64,000 nucleotides of DNA from Lachnospiraceae bacterium (GTDB taxonomy: Bacteria > Bacillota > Clostridia > Lachnospirales > Lachnospiraceae), in the NCBI GenBank assembly GCA_017503735.1, contig JAFVSN010000038.1, positions 1 through 64,000 on the forward strand, read 5' to 3'. The notes beneath the pieces are model-generated. The model was given only the letters and a program-made list of their open reading frames with translations, ran no database searches and was not told the DNA's origin. The position numbers were made by a program, and so were the translations under genes. Shown in pieces: positions 63,399 to 64,000 of this stretch; the first letter of the stretch is position 1; each line of letters starts with the position of its first letter.

Positions 63399-64000
63399 TC
63401 ACTTCACTTCTTTGATATAGAACGCAGAATTAACAAATTCTTCTAAATCCATTCCCAGCTCAATATTATATATCTCGATGTACTCATTCTCACCAATTTG
63501 TACATAAAGAATATCCGGATCTCCGATGTCCGTTTCCGTCATGAAAAAGCCTTCCCCGTAATGATAGGTATAGCCGTTAACACTATATTTATCAAGCACA
63601 CTCACGGTTGGGTCTTCAGCCCCCGCAGCATACCACTTCTCCATAAAAGCTATTACATAATCCTCAAAGGAAGTGCATCCGGTTCTGATTTCAGGATATC
63701 CGTACGGTCCCCATTTACTTTCATCAAGCACATGCAGATAGGTAACCAGGCCGCTTGGAAGTTCCCGTCCGTTCACAATCCATCCTCCCGCGCCGAAGTT
63801 ATCCTGCAATTCAAGGCTCACGATAGAAGAATCATATTCAATCACAACCTCCACCGGCGAACCGTCACTTTTCACACCCTTTAACACATAAGAGCTGTCT
63901 CTGTTATATGTACTCACATACCGGCTTTCATCCGCCACCATTTCCACCGGTACAAGCTTATAGGAAACGCTGACATCCTGAACCCAATCATATCCCTTTA
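63399..64000 (-). CDS. Hypothetical protein (5' end beyond window)
   Basis: The frame stays open to the window edge; a GTG at 63947 is in frame but has no binding site, and upstream codons read GYDWVQDVSVSYKLVPVEMV, so the gene continues right. About 200 residues are visible: YVLKGVKSDGSPVEVVIEY, VSLELQDNFGAGGWIVNG, ending DLEEFVNSAFYIKEVK. Beta-rich, possibly an extracytoplasmic or lipoprotein domain; no family recognised. It ends at the shared hairpin. Confidence 0.65.
   Translation of the reverse strand, partial: KGYDWVQDVSVSYKLVPVEMVADESRYVSTYNRDSSYVLKGVKSDGSPVEVVIEYDSSIVSLELQDNFGAGGWIVNGRELPSGLVTYLHVLDESKWGPYGYPEIRTGCTSFEDYVIAFMEKWYAAGAEDPTVSVLDKYSVNGYTYHYGEGFFMTETDIGDPDILYVQIGENEYIEIYNIELGMDLEEFVNSAFYIKEVK

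Noticed and set aside
63500-63947. GTG at 63947 as the true start of the last gene
   Set aside because: No ribosome-binding site, and the frame remains open with protein-like codons to the window end.

Overview
The window looks like chromosome of a spore-forming Clostridia member, most likely a Lachnospiraceae bacterium. Grounds: single-chain glycyl-tRNA synthetase, fused SecDF, a CIRCE-controlled groESL operon, a PdaB-type sporulation deacetylase, and several uncharacterised families (DUF5716, DUF5717, DUF6062, DUF6106) that I associate with Lachnospiraceae. Family names were assigned by reading the sequence, with no database search. Nearly all genes are on the minus strand.

Layout of the core part (1-44 kb). 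The 5' part of glyQS (cut by the window edge) is followed by a tandem repeat array and a seven-gene tRNA operon (Pro-Gly-Arg-His-Gln-Lys-Leu, minus strand) with a consensus promoter. A long tightly packed minus-strand operon (12.5 to 2.3 kb) runs from a Pro/Thr-rich membrane protein through DUF5717, an actin/Hsp70-fold DUF5716 protein, a helical-repeat protein, a coiled-coil membrane protein and an N-acetylmuramoyl-alanine amidase to rdgB and a YfcE-like phosphodiesterase. Next come pyk behind a KdpDE-like two-component pair, secDF, degV, a xylan-type GH39/SGNH-esterase pair, tRNA-Val/tRNA-Met with a second repeat array, topB, a LUD-domain protein, a Gld-type ABC exporter with DUF4340, a three-protein phosphorelay, guaB, groESL, DUF6062 and DUF2225.

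The accessory part is a 17.7 kb AT-rich element at 44,915-62,633. It sits inside a PdaB-like polysaccharide deacetylase gene, whose 5' part is at 44,722 and 3' part at 62,619-63,352. A 15-bp direct repeat marks both junctions, and joining across one copy restores the reading frame. The element carries one large serine recombinase, a 52-residue protein encoded just upstream of it, and what reads as anti-phage cargo: a Ser/Thr kinase with a 1240-residue partner and a membrane protein, RloA/RloB, a toxin-like/HTH pair, and an unknown-group reverse transcriptase with a DUF2971 protein. An IS with an ISL3-type transposase is nested in it. Sigma-E-like promoter motifs precede both the split deacetylase and the recombinase operon. 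The arrangement suggests a skin-like intervening element that could be excised in the sporulating mother cell while carrying a defence island.

The second unusual system is a pair of repeat arrays, each downstream of the last tRNA of a tRNA operon. Each array repeats the 3' end of its own tRNA, yet both share the same hairpin/tag modules. The layout is like the rtT repeats behind E. coli tyrT.
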